From Grimontia indica (GTDB lineage Bacteria > Pseudomonadota > Gammaproteobacteria > Enterobacterales > Vibrionaceae), in contig NZ_ANFM02000033.1 in assembly GCF_000333895.2 (NCBI RefSeq), positions 1-64,000 of the forward strand: a stretch of DNA of 64,000 nucleotides, given 5' to 3'. A program made the translations under genes and the position numbers. Every line of letters begins with the position of its first letter. The first letter of the stretch is position 1. This document shows positions 7,965-17,202 of the stretch, one piece after another. Under the pieces are notes generated by a model, which did no database searches, was not told the DNA's origin, and saw only the letters and a program-made list of their open reading frames with translations.

Positions 7965-9406
7965 TGATTAAAAAGTCTTTCTTGGCTCTCGCTGGTAAGC
8001 GCAGAGCCAATTCGTCATTTTCAAAAAAATTGGTGGCATTCAGTCTGGGACTCAGTCTGGTCGGGTGCGCCAGTCTTTCAGCACAGGCGTTGTTCAGTCA
8101 TTACTCCGCTGCGTTGCAACAGCCACATGCGCTGGTGGCTAGGGGTGAGTATCAGCAGGCGTTGGAGCAACTGCCCGATTCCCCCAACGGTGAGATTCTG
8201 GATGGCATGGAAAAAGGACGCTTGGCACTGCTTGCTGGCGACATTGAACAGAGTAAAACCGCACTTGAACAAGCAGATTTAGCTGCAACGGCAGAACAAG
8301 ACAAAGCGATTATCCAGCTTTCTAAAGGCGTCGATCAGATAGGCGCATTGGTGACCAACGACAACATGCTCACCTATATGCCGCCGGATTATGAGCTTGG
8401 CTTCCTTCATCTCTATTTGATGCTGAACTATCTGAAAGAAAACAATCTCCAAGGTGCATTGGTTGAGGCACGTCGCGCCAATCAGGTTCAGGAGCGAGCG
8501 AAAAGACTGCGAGATAGCGAGCTTCAAAATGCATCAAACACGGCAACACAGAATGGCATCGACGACAATGTCGGCGCAGTGTTGGCGAAATATCCTCCTG
8601 CAGGCAAGCTGTTAGGTTCGGTACAGAATGGTTACCTGTTTTACCTCTCAGCGTTGCTCTATGAAGCGGAAGGAAACCTGAACGGTGCATTCATTGATTA
8701 CAATCGTGCTTTAGCGGTGGAACCTGACAACGCATATATCGCGGATGCCGCGATGCGCGTCGCTTTGCGTCAGGGACGTCGCGATGAATTGAGATTGCTT
8801 GAGAAAAAATATGGCCAGTATCAACGTCCGGACAGATCGAAAGGGCAGTTGGTCGTATTAAATGAACAAGGCGTGGTGAATGCTCGGGATTTCTGGCGTT
8901 TGCCATTGTGGTTGTCTGATAGTCAGGGCTATCTTGAAGCCCATACGGTGAGTTTGCCCTATTACCGTTCCTATACTGCAGCTCCCCAAAAAGCATTCAG
9001 TGTGGATGGGCAAACAGTCAAACCAGCACAATTGGCGAATGTGAACGGCATGGCACAGAACGCGTTAAGTGAAGCCATGCCGGCGATGGCGGTGCGTCAG
9101 ATTTTGCGTGTTGTGGCAAAAAACGAGATGCGCAAGTCTCTGACTGAAAAAGATGACAGTGGCATTGGCAATCTCGTCGTCAACATCTTTAATGTGTTGA
9201 GTGAGCAACCGGATACCAGAAGCTGGCAGACGCTCCCTGAAAGTGCGGGCGTTTACAGCGGGTTTTATTCTTTAGGTCAGCACACAGTGAATGCTGACGG
9301 ACAATCTATTAACGTAACCATAGAATCAGGAAAAACCACGTTAGTTTGGCTATCCAGACAGGGCGGTCAAGTGGTTCATTGGCAGGGGATATTAGGAGGC
9401 ATATGA
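7964..9406 (+). CDS. COG3014-type lipoprotein with TPR-like helical repeats
   Basis: The 480-residue protein has a basic N-terminus, a hydrophobic stretch and a lipobox ending LVGC near residue 35, so it is a probable outer-membrane lipoprotein. Helical, TPR-like segments follow (for example EYQQALEQLPDS, LYEAEGNLNGAFIDYNRALAVEPDNAYIADAAMRVALRQGR), then a C-terminal region with NVNGMAQNALSEAMPAMAVRQILRVVAKNEMRK. Such proteins sit beside lpoB in vibrios but not in E. coli; the function is unknown. Its ATG overlaps the hinT stop, implying translational coupling, and its stop overlaps ycfL. A role in peptidoglycan or lipoprotein metabolism is inferred from neighbours only. Confidence 0.75.
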   Translation: MIKKSFLALAGKRRANSSFSKKLVAFSLGLSLVGCASLSAQALFSHYSAALQQPHALVARGEYQQALEQLPDSPNGEILDGMEKGRLALLAGDIEQSKTALEQADLAATAEQDKAIIQLSKGVDQIGALVTNDNMLTYMPPDYELGFLHLYLMLNYLKENNLQGALVEARRANQVQERAKRLRDSELQNASNTATQNGIDDNVGAVLAKYPPAGKLLGSVQNGYLFYLSALLYEAEGNLNGAFIDYNRALAVEPDNAYIADAAMRVALRQGRRDELRLLEKKYGQYQRPDRSKGQLVVLNEQGVVNARDFWRLPLWLSDSQGYLEAHTVSLPYYRSYTAAPQKAFSVDGQTVKPAQLANVNGMAQNALSEAMPAMAVRQILRVVAKNEMRKSLTEKDDSGIGNLVVNIFNVLSEQPDTRSWQTLPESAGVYSGFYSLGQHTVNADGQSINVTIESGKTTLVWLSRQGGQVVHWQGILGGI

Positions 9407-9792
9407 TGAGATATGCAGCAGTTCTGTTATCAGCAAGCATGTTGTTGGCAGGTTGTGCGAACAACACCGCTGGGATCAGCATTGATAGCAGTAACCAAAA
9501 TGTGGTGTTGGGAAATTCGGTGTTGGCGAAGAACCTCGAATTTGGCAACGCGAAAACCAGTATCGTGAACGAGCGACTGCTGGCACAGGTGATGGTGACC
9601 AATAAGAGTGATGAGTCCCAGAACCTGCAGTACCGTTTTAATTGGTATGACGCACAGGGCTTGGAAGTGGATAGCGGCAAGTCGCCGTGGCGCCAGTTTA
9701 TTGTTTACGGTGGCGATTCAGTGACACTTCAGGGTGTGGCGTTAAACCCGGATGCGAAGAACTTCCGAGTCTCGCTCAGAAATATTCAGTGA
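9406..9792 (+). CDS. ycfL: YcfL family lipoprotein
   Basis: The 128-residue protein starts MRYAAVLLSASMLLAGC with a clear lipobox (LAGC) and continues as a small beta-rich domain (AQVMVTNKSDESQNLQYRFNWYDAQGLEV), as in the YcfL/DUF1425 family encoded beside lpoB in enterobacteria. Two adjacent ATGs at 9403 and 9406 follow AGGAGG; 9406 gives the better spacing of six bases. It overlaps the stop of the gene before it. The function is unknown, and an outer-membrane location is inferred from the lipobox. Confidence 0.8.
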   Translation: MRYAAVLLSASMLLAGCANNTAGISIDSSNQNVVLGNSVLAKNLEFGNAKTSIVNERLLAQVMVTNKSDESQNLQYRFNWYDAQGLEVDSGKSPWRQFIVYGGDSVTLQGVALNPDAKNFRVSLRNIQ

Positions 9793-9814
9793 CTATAACG
9801 AAATGGGTAAAGCA

Positions 9815-10408
9815 ATGAAGAAAAGCCTAATTGTGCTAATGGGTGCAGCTGCACTTATCTTGGGAGGATGTGCCAAGCAGGTGAGCTATGGCGATGCTCA
9901 GGAAGTGGAAACCACAACGATTGACTTCGGCTCGACCGATCTGCAAAAGATAGCGGTTGAGATGACAGACAGCATGTTGTCCTCTGGCTCTGTATCTTTT
10001 ATCACCCGCAACGAACGTCCAATCGTGTTTGTTGAGTCAATCAAAAACAAAACCGCTGAGCATATTGATACTGAATCTATCACTGACACCATCAGCACTC
10101 GTTTGATCAACTCTGGTAAATTCCGCTTTGTTGACATGACCCGCGTTGAAGCTGTGCGTGAACAGTTGGATTTCCAAAACAACGATGCACTGGTGAACCC
10201 AGGTACTGCTATCCAATTCGGTAAAATGGTTGGTGCGCAATACATGCTGTATGGCAACCTGTCGAGCATCAACAAGCAAGACGGCAGCGACAAAGACGTC
10301 TACTACAAAATGACCATGCGCCTGATGGATCTGGAAACGGGCCTTATTGAATGGGCGGACGAAACTGAAATCCGTAAGAAGCAGTCTAAGTCTCTGATTG
10401 GATGGTAA
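9815..10408 (+). CDS. lpoB: Penicillin-binding protein activator LpoB
   Basis: The 197-residue outer-membrane lipoprotein has a signal sequence with lipobox LGGC near residue 19, a short linker and the LpoB domain (VEMTDSMLSSG through YKMTMRLMDLETGLIEWADETEIRKK). LpoB reaches through the peptidoglycan to stimulate the transpeptidase and glycosyltransferase of PBP1B. The linker is short compared with E. coli LpoB (213 residues in total). The ATG at 9815 has GGGTAA upstream; the ATG at 9803 has no good ribosome binding site. A terminator-like hairpin begins 28 bases after its stop, inside the next reading frame. Confidence 0.9.
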   Translation: MKKSLIVLMGAAALILGGCAKQVSYGDAQEVETTTIDFGSTDLQKIAVEMTDSMLSSGSVSFITRNERPIVFVESIKNKTAEHIDTESITDTISTRLINSGKFRFVDMTRVEAVREQLDFQNNDALVNPGTAIQFGKMVGAQYMLYGNLSSINKQDGSDKDVYYKMTMRLMDLETGLIEWADETEIRKKQSKSLIGW

Positions 10409-10411
10409 TCA

Positions 10412-11254
10412 TTGCTTTCAGCTGATGAAAAAGAGAAGGCCGCAGTCATTGCAAGACTGCGGCCTGATTTTATTATTGAGCAAGCAGAGTTTCTTGAGGG
10501 CGGATTAAGTAACCGCTGCATGAAACTCACTGCGGAAGATGGGAGCCAATATGTTTGGCGCCCTGAATCGGCATCCGCAAAGGCATTTGGCTTAAGCCGT
10601 GACATTGAATTTGAAGCCCTAACTGTAGCGTCAAAAGCGGGCTTGACTGTCCAGCCAGTAAAACGCTATCCGGAGGGGTTGCTAAATCTCTGGATTGAAG
10701 GCGAGACCATGATAGAGGCTTCGCTTGACATCGCAGCGACGCTTCAGGCCAAGGTCCATGAATTGCCACCGCTTTCGAATACGTTTGATCCTTTCGATAA
10801 AGGATTGGTGTACTACAGCAACCTTTCCACAAGCTCGTTGAATGATTCATTGAATGCAGCTCATGAGCACTTCCAGAAACATCGATTTACCTCAGGCTTG
10901 CCGCTTGCTACTTGCCACTACGACTTGGGTTACTACAACTTTATCCGCCAGAAAAATGGTGAAATCAAAGTCATAGATTGGGAGTATGCTGCATTTGGCG
11001 ATCCGGCGATGGATTTAGTAATGACCTCTCTCGCAAATGGACTAGAACTTGAAACCTTGGTCAATCAATACTGTCAAATTAGACGTATAGATTCTGTTGC
11101 TGACTGGCAGTGCGCCTGCAGACAATGGCTACCTGTTGCAAATTATTTGGGTGCCCTTTGGTATGCACTCGGCTTTGAACTGTACGGTGACGAGATTTAT
11201 CGCGAGAGAAGCGTCTTCTTTTTAGCAAAAGCGGAAGGGCATATGGCAGTTTAA
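10412..11254 (+). CDS. Aminoglycoside/choline kinase-fold phosphotransferase, ThiK-like
   Basis: The 280-residue protein has the APH/choline-kinase fold. A glycine-rich loop FLEGGLSNRCMKL (27-39), the catalytic loop CHYDLGYYNF (His169, Asp171, Asn176) and the metal-binding IDWEYA (Asp189) are intact, so it is probably an active small-molecule kinase. In E. coli the gene at this place is thiK, thiamine kinase; that assignment here rests on position and fold. The start is TTG at 10412 with GGATGG upstream, three bases after the lpoB stop. The first codons contain an 11-bp perfect hairpin (10437-10465) followed by a T-rich tract, which is unusual inside a gene. The next ATG, at 10520, would remove the glycine-rich loop. 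Confidence 0.7.
   Translation: MLSADEKEKAAVIARLRPDFIIEQAEFLEGGLSNRCMKLTAEDGSQYVWRPESASAKAFGLSRDIEFEALTVASKAGLTVQPVKRYPEGLLNLWIEGETMIEASLDIAATLQAKVHELPPLSNTFDPFDKGLVYYSNLSTSSLNDSLNAAHEHFQKHRFTSGLPLATCHYDLGYYNFIRQKNGEIKVIDWEYAAFGDPAMDLVMTSLANGLELETLVNQYCQIRRIDSVADWQCACRQWLPVANYLGALWYALGFELYGDEIYRERSVFFLAKAEGHMAV
10437..10476 (+). terminator. Terminator-like hairpin inside the thiK-like start region
   Basis: AGGCCGCAGTC (10437-10447) pairs perfectly with GACTGCGGCCT (10455-10465) around a seven-base loop, and GATTTTATTATT follows. It has the form of an intrinsic terminator 28 bases downstream of the lpoB stop, yet lies within codons 9-22 of the next gene. It may reduce read-through from lpoB, acting as an attenuator. 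Confidence 0.55.
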
Positions 11255-11278
11255 ACAAGCCACGGGGGAATCACGGAA

Positions 11279-12130
11279 ATGACATTCAGCAAATCTTCAG
11301 TTAGGCATTTCTTTTTGTCGCTGGCCGCTGTATTTCTGCTTTCTGCCTGCACCAACCAGTTTGCCTACAACACACTGCCGTTCTGGATTGATTACTACCT
11401 CTCTGACTATGTCGATACCACATCAGCCCAGCAAAAACAGCTGGATGCCGATTTGGAAGCTTTCCACGCATGGCACCGCCAAAACGAACTGCCTAAAATT
11501 CAGGCTCTGCTAAACCAACTTGAAGCTGATATGGCGAAGCCGCTTTCTTACTCTCAGATAGGCGAGTATCACCACATTATTAATGATCGTATTCAAGCTT
11601 CTTTGGAAGGCCTCACGCCGGCGCTGGTCAATTTAATCTCCTCGTTAAGCGATGAGCAGGCGCAGGCGTGGCTCGACATTCTCAACACAAATATTGAAGA
11701 AGCCGTCGAGAAAGCGAATGAAGGTAGCCTGGATGAGCAGCACTCTCGAAGGCAGGAACGGCTTATCGAGCGTGCGGAATTCTGGGTGAAGTCTGTCAAT
11801 GCCAAGCAAAAGAAGCAGTTTTTGGAGATGGCCAGTTACCAGATTGAAATGCGTCCTGTGTTTTACAGTATCCGCGATGGACTTATGGGCGAGCTCGAAG
11901 GCATTCTGACGAATCGCAAAGCCCCGAATCTTGGCGACCGTATCGATGATTACTTTGCTAACGTCATCGCGTTCCAAAGTGAGCAGCACAAGAATGACAT
12001 GGCGCTGTATCTGGCTAGACGATATGAATTGCTGCAGCGCTTGGATCGCCACCTAACTGAGAGCCAGCGAAAGGCGATGCGCCGGAAATTGGCCTCTTAC
12101 AGTGAAGATATCACCGCCGTTCTTAACTGA
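11279..12130 (+). CDS. DUF6279-type lipoprotein
   Basis: The 283-residue protein has a signal peptide and lipobox (LLSAC near residue 23) followed by the characteristic start NQFAYNTLPFWIDYYLSDYVD and a long, charged, all-helical body (QQKQLDADLEAFHAWHRQNELPK). This matches the DUF6279 lipoprotein family of marine gammaproteobacteria, for which I know no function. It is probably anchored in the outer membrane. It follows the kinase gene after 24 bases and may be cotranscribed. In E. coli this place, between thiK and ycfP, is held by nagZ. Confidence 0.75.
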   Translation: MTFSKSSVRHFFLSLAAVFLLSACTNQFAYNTLPFWIDYYLSDYVDTTSAQQKQLDADLEAFHAWHRQNELPKIQALLNQLEADMAKPLSYSQIGEYHHIINDRIQASLEGLTPALVNLISSLSDEQAQAWLDILNTNIEEAVEKANEGSLDEQHSRRQERLIERAEFWVKSVNAKQKKQFLEMASYQIEMRPVFYSIRDGLMGELEGILTNRKAPNLGDRIDDYFANVIAFQSEQHKNDMALYLARRYELLQRLDRHLTESQRKAMRRKLASYSEDITAVLN

Positions 12131-12358
12131 TGGAATGTCAGAATCGCCAATTCGTCTCAAAACCTTGAGCCGTACCCGTCTTTCGGTCTTAACCCTTAAT
12201 AATGTGCGTGATTGGGTGATAGTATTTTGGTACCCGAGTTGTTTGACCGCACAAGGTTAACAGTGCCTTGGTTTACTGCATTCCAACGCGGATAACTTGA
12301 TTGGGGTATAAACAGATTAAAAGCTGGGAACACCAGCGACGAGTGAGAGGGACTTTTA

Positions 12359-12898
12359 GTGATTATTTATCTTCACGGCTTTGATTCAAACAGCCCCGGA
12401 AACCACGAAAAGGTCATGCAACTGCAGTTTATTGACCCAGATGTTCGCTTCATCAACTACAGCACACTTCATCCTAAACACGACATGCAGCACCTTCTTA
12501 AGGAAGTGAGCAAGCAAATGGAAATGTCTGATGACAAATCACCACTGATTTGTGGTGTGGGGCTTGGCGGCTTCTGGTCAGAGCGAATCGGCTTTCTCAG
12601 TGGCATCAAACAGGTTATCTTCAATCCGAACCTGTTCCCGGAAGAAAACATGGAAGGTCGAATCGATCGTCCTGAAGAGTATGCTGATATTGCGACCAAA
12701 TGTGTTGAGAGCTTCCGAGCCAAAAACGCTGGCCGTTGTATGGTGGTATTGTCGAAAGAAGATGAAATCTTGGATAACACCCGTTCCGAAGAAGTGTTGA
12801 GCCCGTATTATGAAATCGTCTGGGACGACACACAGACGCACAAGTTTAAAAGCATCTCCCATCACCTACAGGCAATGAAAGCGTTTAAAGACGCGTAA
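12359..12898 (+). CDS. ycfP: YcfP/UPF0227 alpha/beta-hydrolase-fold protein
   Basis: The 179-residue protein is almost colinear with E. coli YcfP from [18 protein letters not shown] to [18 protein letters not shown]. It has an alpha/beta-hydrolase fold; the nucleophile elbow position reads CGVGLGGFW, without the usual serine, so ordinary esterase activity is doubtful. The start is GTG at 12359 with AGAGGGA upstream. It stands alone, with 228 bases before it and a terminator at 12921-12952. The E. coli counterpart lies in the same thiK-nagZ-ycfP-ndh neighbourhood; function unknown. Confidence 0.9.
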   Translation: MIIYLHGFDSNSPGNHEKVMQLQFIDPDVRFINYSTLHPKHDMQHLLKEVSKQMEMSDDKSPLICGVGLGGFWSERIGFLSGIKQVIFNPNLFPEENMEGRIDRPEEYADIATKCVESFRAKNAGRCMVVLSKEDEILDNTRSEEVLSPYYEIVWDDTQTHKFKSISHHLQAMKAFKDA

Positions 12899-12920
12899 CA
12901 TTTGGTTTGTAGGGATTACA

Positions 12921-12952
12921 GAGCATCAGCTGCTAAGGTTGGTGCTCTTTTT
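12921..12952 (+). terminator. Rho-independent terminator of ycfP
   Basis: GAGCATCA (12921-12928) pairs with TGGTGCTC (12940-12947) with one T-G pair and an 11-base loop, followed by TTTTT. Confidence 0.7.
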
Positions 12953-13037
12953 GTATCAGCCATGTTATCAATTGGCGCAAAACTCATCAGCCTCGCCTAT
13001 TTTCGCTGCATTTAGTGCGGATTTAGGGATTTAAAAA

Positions 13038-13065
13038 TTGATTGAGATCAAGTGACCTGTATAAT
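13038..13065 (+). promoter_or_regulatory. Promoter with FNR box upstream of ndh
   Basis: TTGATTGAGATCAA (13038-13051) is a perfect FNR half-site pair (TTGAT-N4-ATCAA). TTGATT at 13038 also serves as -35, 16 bases before TATAAT (13060-13065). An FNR dimer over the -35 should repress, as known for E. coli ndh. The leader to the ndh start would be about 230 bases. A second TATAAT lies at 13189-13194 without a clear -35. The rest of 12899-13302 shows no reading frame. Confidence 0.65.
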
Positions 13066-13302
13066 GGTTTCAACAAAAAATGAGCACCATGTCGTAAAAA
13101 TGCGGGTGTCGGCGTGTAACATAAAATAAACAACAATGCGCGTTTATAACGTTGAAAACAAAAGCTCTTTACCTCTCCAAGCGATATTTATAATCGACCG
13201 AATACGAAGGTTGTTTAAACACATTTTCTTTCATCGCGCGATTCTGTCATCGCGGGATGTAGCCCAATTTTTTCGTATTTAAATCATGGTGAGGAAGTAA
13301 TC

Positions 13303-14595
13303 GTGACCAAAATTATTGTAGTCGGTGGCGGTGCTGGTGGCCTCGAATTGGCAACCAAACTAGGACGCACACTTGGACGTAAAGGACGCGCCAAGGTCAC
13401 TCTTGTTGATCGTAAAGCAAGTCATCTCTGGAAGCCGCTTCTGCATGAAGTTGCGACCGGTTCCCTCGACGAAGGTGTGGATGCAATCAGCTACCGCGCC
13501 CACGCAAAAAACCACTATTTCGATTTCCAACTCGGTAGCCTGTCCGGCATCGATCGTGATAACAAAACCATCAAATTGGCGGCGTTGCACGACGAAGAAG
13601 ACGGTGAGTTGCTGATGCCTGAACGCGAACTGAGCTACGACGTTCTGGTGATGGCTATCGGTTCAACGTCAAACGACTTCAACACTGCCGGTGTTCGTGA
13701 CAACTGTATCTTCCTGGATAGCCCAGAACAGGCGCGCCGTTTCCGTAACGAAATGAACAATGAGTTCCTGAAACTGCATGCGAAATCCGGTAACGGTACC
13801 GTTGACATCGCGATTGTTGGTGGCGGTGCAACAGGTGTTGAGCTTTCCGCTGAGCTGCACAATGCCATCAAAGAACTGCACAACTACGGTTTCCAGGATC
13901 TGGATAGCTCTAAGCTTAACGTTACTCTGGTTGAAGCCGGTGAGCGTATTCTTCCTGCATTGCCGCCACGCATTTCTGGTGCTGCGCAGCAAGAACTGAT
14001 TAAGCTGGGTGTGAATGTTCGAACGGCGACCATGGTTGTCAAAGCGGACGAAGATGGTTTGGTCACCAAAGACGGCGACAAGATCCCAGCGCAAATCATG
14101 GTGTGGGCAGCTGGTATCAAAGCGCCAGATTTCCTTAAAGACATCGCAGGTCTTGAAACTAACCGCATCAACCAATTGGTGGTGAAATCAACGCTGCAAA
14201 CCACCCGTGACGAAGACATCTTTGTTATCGGTGATTGCGCAGCTTGTGAGCAACCAGACGGTACTATGGTTCCACCTCGTGCACAGTCAGCACACCAGAT
14301 GGCAAGTCGTTGTTTCTCGAACATTGTGGCGAAAGTGACTGACCGTGAATTGAAGCCATACATCTACAAAGATCACGGTTCGCTGGTTTCTCTGAGCCGC
14401 TTCTCAACCGTAGGTAGCCTGATGGGTAACCTGACCCGTGGTTCGATGATGGTAGAAGGCCGACTGGCACGTGTGGTTTACATTTCTTTATACCGAATGC
14501 ACCAGATCGCGCTGCACGGGGTGATTAAAACCGGTTTGATGATGGTAGTTAGCCGCATCAACCGCGTACTTCGCCCGTCGCTGAAACTGCACTAA
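13303..14595 (+). CDS. ndh: Type II NADH dehydrogenase (NADH:quinone oxidoreductase)
   Basis: The 430-residue flavoprotein transfers electrons from NADH to quinone without pumping ions, at the cytoplasmic face of the membrane. An FAD-binding dinucleotide fold opens the protein ([18 protein letters not shown], 4-21), a second binds NADH ([17 protein letters not shown] near 168-184), and the FAD-contacting [10 protein letters not shown] and [10 protein letters not shown] follow. The C-terminal region with aromatic and amphipathic segments is the likely membrane anchor. The start is GTG at 13303 preceded by GAGGAAG. An FNR box over the promoter indicates anaerobic repression. A terminator follows directly. 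Confidence 0.95.
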   Translation: MTKIIVVGGGAGGLELATKLGRTLGRKGRAKVTLVDRKASHLWKPLLHEVATGSLDEGVDAISYRAHAKNHYFDFQLGSLSGIDRDNKTIKLAALHDEEDGELLMPERELSYDVLVMAIGSTSNDFNTAGVRDNCIFLDSPEQARRFRNEMNNEFLKLHAKSGNGTVDIAIVGGGATGVELSAELHNAIKELHNYGFQDLDSSKLNVTLVEAGERILPALPPRISGAAQQELIKLGVNVRTATMVVKADEDGLVTKDGDKIPAQIMVWAAGIKAPDFLKDIAGLETNRINQLVVKSTLQTTRDEDIFVIGDCAACEQPDGTMVPPRAQSAHQMASRCFSNIVAKVTDRELKPYIYKDHGSLVSLSRFSTVGSLMGNLTRGSMMVEGRLARVVYISLYRMHQIALHGVIKTGLMMVVSRINRVLRPSLKLH

Positions 14596-14614
14596 CTGCA
14601 GGCTTCGGAAAAAG

Positions 14615-14641
14615 AAAAGCTGCCAAATGGCAGCTTTTTTT
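14615..14641. terminator. Bidirectional terminator ndh / GGDEF-EAL gene
   Basis: AAAAGCTGCC (14615-14624) pairs with GGCAGCTTTT (14629-14638) around AAAT, followed by T residues on the plus strand and with A-rich sequence before it, so it works for both convergent genes. Confidence 0.8.
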
Positions 14642-17018
14642 ATACCTGGCCTAAATGGGGTTTGAACAGGAGTGGCGTAAAGGTTTTTGGTTTCGTGTTA
14701 AGGGCTTCAACGCGATTTGGGACACTACAGGCTGGGTGCCAGTTAAATAATTCTTCAACGGGAAGCGGACGTGAGATGAGGTAGCCCTGAATAGAAATGT
14801 CACCTTGCTCTAATAACCAAGCCAACTGCTCTTCTGTTTCCACACCTTCTGCTACCACATCCATTTCCAGGGTTTTTGCTAATTGGATCATTGCTGCGCA
14901 AAGCTTGGTGGAGCTTTTGTCTGAGTCGATCACATTGGTGATGAAATGGCGGTCTATTTTCATGACGTCAAAAACGTATTCTCCTAATAGTGAAAGGGAT
15001 GAATACCCCGTACCAAAGTCGTCCAGATAAAGTCTCACTCCCGCCTTTCTCAATGCCTGAAGTGCCTGGGCGCTGGCTTGTTCATCTTCCATCAACGTTG
15101 ATTCGGTGATTTCCAGCCCCAACTTGTAGGGTGCAATATTATTTTCTTTGATTAACGATTTAACGAAGGTGATGAAGGCAGGCGAGATCAATTGTTTAGC
15201 CGAAACGTTGACAGTTACGCCTGGGTAGTCGAAGTCGCTGGCGTGGTTTTGCCAGTGTCCGAGCAATTGGCAAACGTTGGCTAATACCCAGCGGCCGATG
15301 GTATGAATGAGGTTAGTATCTTCTGCAATCGGAATGAAGTCGATGGGAGAAACTGCACCCATCTCTGGGTGATACCAGCGCAATAAAGCTTCAAAATGGT
15401 GAACCTTACCGTTCTTACAAATCGGCTGGTACGCCAACGACAATTGATTGAGTTCGAGCGCGTAAGCCAGTTCTTGTTCGATGTTGAAGCGTTGTTGAGC
15501 CTTTTCCAGCATGGTGTTGTGGAAAAAGGTGATTGAAGCGCCGCTTTCTTTGGCGTGGTACATAGCAATATCTGCTTGCTGAATGATATCCAGCAAGGTG
15601 AAACTGTGATCCCTGATAGTCGAAATACCAATACTTGCGCCAATTTGAATATCGTGACCGTCGATCAGGTAGGGCTGGTTAATCGCATCAAGATATACAC
15701 TGGCGCTTCGGTATGCGCCATCCTGAGAGATCACGTCTGACAAGCATACGACGAACTCATCGCCCCCAAAACGAAACACCTTGTTGGGTGCCTGTGTCGA
15801 AATAAACAGACGATCGGCCACAGATTGTAAAAGTTTGTCTCCAATCAGATGGCCAAGGGAGTCATTCACGTTCTTGAATCGATCTAAATCGATAAAGAGA
15901 ATTGAAAACCCAAAGCTTTCTACATTTTTCAGTCTCGACTGTTCTTGTTCTAATCGTTTTTCGAGTGCTAAGCGGTTGTTTAATGAAGTTAGGTTGTCGT
16001 GGTATGCCTGAAAGCGAAGTTTCGTGGTTTGTTTTGAAACAAGCTGATTAGCGAGGGCAAGCCGGCTGGAATATGACCATATACAGAAACTGGTGGCGAT
16101 AGTCAGAAGAAAGCCCAATACCGTCATCCCCAGACTGAATTGATAACTTATTAGATGATTTTTCGGTGCTTCAAATGTAAACCAGATGCCTTCTTCACTC
16201 CCTGGTATTTTTACTAAATGCTCTGCACTAAATGCATTGGTTCCATAACTTTGTTGTTGTGTTTTGAATAGCAAAGCACCTTTTTCGTTTCTGGTACTGT
16301 ATTGCGGCCATACGGCGATTTTCAGGTTATCCAACGCATCATAACTGGACCATATTGCAGAGAAAAAACTGTCGAAATAAATAGAAGTAACCAGATAGCC
16401 TCTGAGCTCATCATTTAGAATAACCGCTGAGAACAGTCGAATTCCGTGAATACCATTTTCCTCAAAAAAGCTTGCTTCCGGTTCGCGCTGAAAGAAAGCC
16501 CGCTCCATGGCATGTGCGAACTGACACTGTGATTCCGCCCGCCATCCAATATAGTTTTCTACTTGGTTCTCAGGCGAGACGTAAAGCACGGGAAACGCAT
16601 ATTCACTCAAAGCCCATGCGCATCGATAATCAAGTTGAGGGAAGGTTTGATAGTTGCTGTATGTCCCATCTTCACTGCCTATGACTCTACTTTCAAAGTC
16701 GTCAATGGAGTCCTTGGACACTTTAGGAAGCCAAAACACTGAATGTATCCCCGAGCTTTCACGAGTTCGACTGGAGAGAAATTGCTGGAATTTCTTCTTA
16801 CTCAGGTTCTTGTCGGTCTGGAAGTAAAGCTGCGCGGAGAGTTGCAACTCGTGGAATGAGTAAAGGGCTTTTTCCAAGCCCTTTAAACGTTGCTCAATCA
16901 GTGTGTTGAATGAACTCTGTTGACGCTTTTCGTCAATTTGGTGGACAGCAAAACCGCTGCATAACGCCGCAGCTGTACCAACAACGAACACGATCCAGTG
17001 TAGATTTCTGGAAAACAT
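14640..17018 (-). CDS. CHASE-like sensor GGDEF-EAL cyclic-di-GMP protein
   Basis: The 792-residue inner-membrane protein has a first membrane helix near residues 8-25, a periplasmic sensor of about 260 residues resembling CHASE domains (for example YRCAWALSEYAFPVLYVSPENQ), and a second helix near 295-315. A GGDEF domain follows with an intact active-site motif RFGGDEF near residue 417, then an EAL domain with FEALLRW near 542, NVSAKQL, LEITEST, LDDFGTGYSS, VAEGVET and QGYLISRP, all positions needed for c-di-GMP hydrolysis. Both activities therefore look possible; which dominates cannot be told. The ribosome binding site is weak. An imperfect 9-bp dyad lies at 17069-17095, about 50 bases upstream of the start. 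Confidence 0.88.
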   Translation of the reverse strand: MFSRNLHWIVFVVGTAAALCSGFAVHQIDEKRQQSSFNTLIEQRLKGLEKALYSFHELQLSAQLYFQTDKNLSKKKFQQFLSSRTRESSGIHSVFWLPKVSKDSIDDFESRVIGSEDGTYSNYQTFPQLDYRCAWALSEYAFPVLYVSPENQVENYIGWRAESQCQFAHAMERAFFQREPEASFFEENGIHGIRLFSAVILNDELRGYLVTSIYFDSFFSAIWSSYDALDNLKIAVWPQYSTRNEKGALLFKTQQQSYGTNAFSAEHLVKIPGSEEGIWFTFEAPKNHLISYQFSLGMTVLGFLLTIATSFCIWSYSSRLALANQLVSKQTTKLRFQAYHDNLTSLNNRLALEKRLEQEQSRLKNVESFGFSILFIDLDRFKNVNDSLGHLIGDKLLQSVADRLFISTQAPNKVFRFGGDEFVVCLSDVISQDGAYRSASVYLDAINQPYLIDGHDIQIGASIGISTIRDHSFTLLDIIQQADIAMYHAKESGASITFFHNTMLEKAQQRFNIEQELAYALELNQLSLAYQPICKNGKVHHFEALLRWYHPEMGAVSPIDFIPIAEDTNLIHTIGRWVLANVCQLLGHWQNHASDFDYPGVTVNVSAKQLISPAFITFVKSLIKENNIAPYKLGLEITESTLMEDEQASAQALQALRKAGVRLYLDDFGTGYSSLSLLGEYVFDVMKIDRHFITNVIDSDKSSTKLCAAMIQLAKTLEMDVVAEGVETEEQLAWLLEQGDISIQGYLISRPLPVEELFNWHPACSVPNRVEALNTKPKTFTPLLFKPHLGQV

Positions 17019-17177
17019 TATTTCTAGTCAGCTAATTATTAATAAGCTTGATTATAGGGAGGGGTGTGACGGTTACCTTTAGATTTGGTTACCGTTCCAT
17101 GACAAAACCTTAACTTAGAGATTGCTCAATAAATATTGTGAGGGCAGAGACTTATTTCACAGATTTCCACGAGAAGT

Positions 17178-17200
17178 ACCAAAGGTCAACAGACCCTAGG
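17178..17200 (+). repeat. Second copy of the repeat end seen at 97-119
   Basis: The 23 bases match 97-119 at 21 positions, sharing ACCAAAGGTCA, CAG and CCCTAGG. Here the element lies just past the stop of a leftward acetyltransferase gene, and the hairpin part of the first copy is not recognisable upstream. Confidence 0.4.
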
Positions 17201-17202
17201 TT

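Noticed and set aside
17069-17095. GGTTACC dyad as a terminator
   Set aside because: The stem has a mismatch and no T run follows on either strand; at most it is an operator near the GGDEF-EAL gene.
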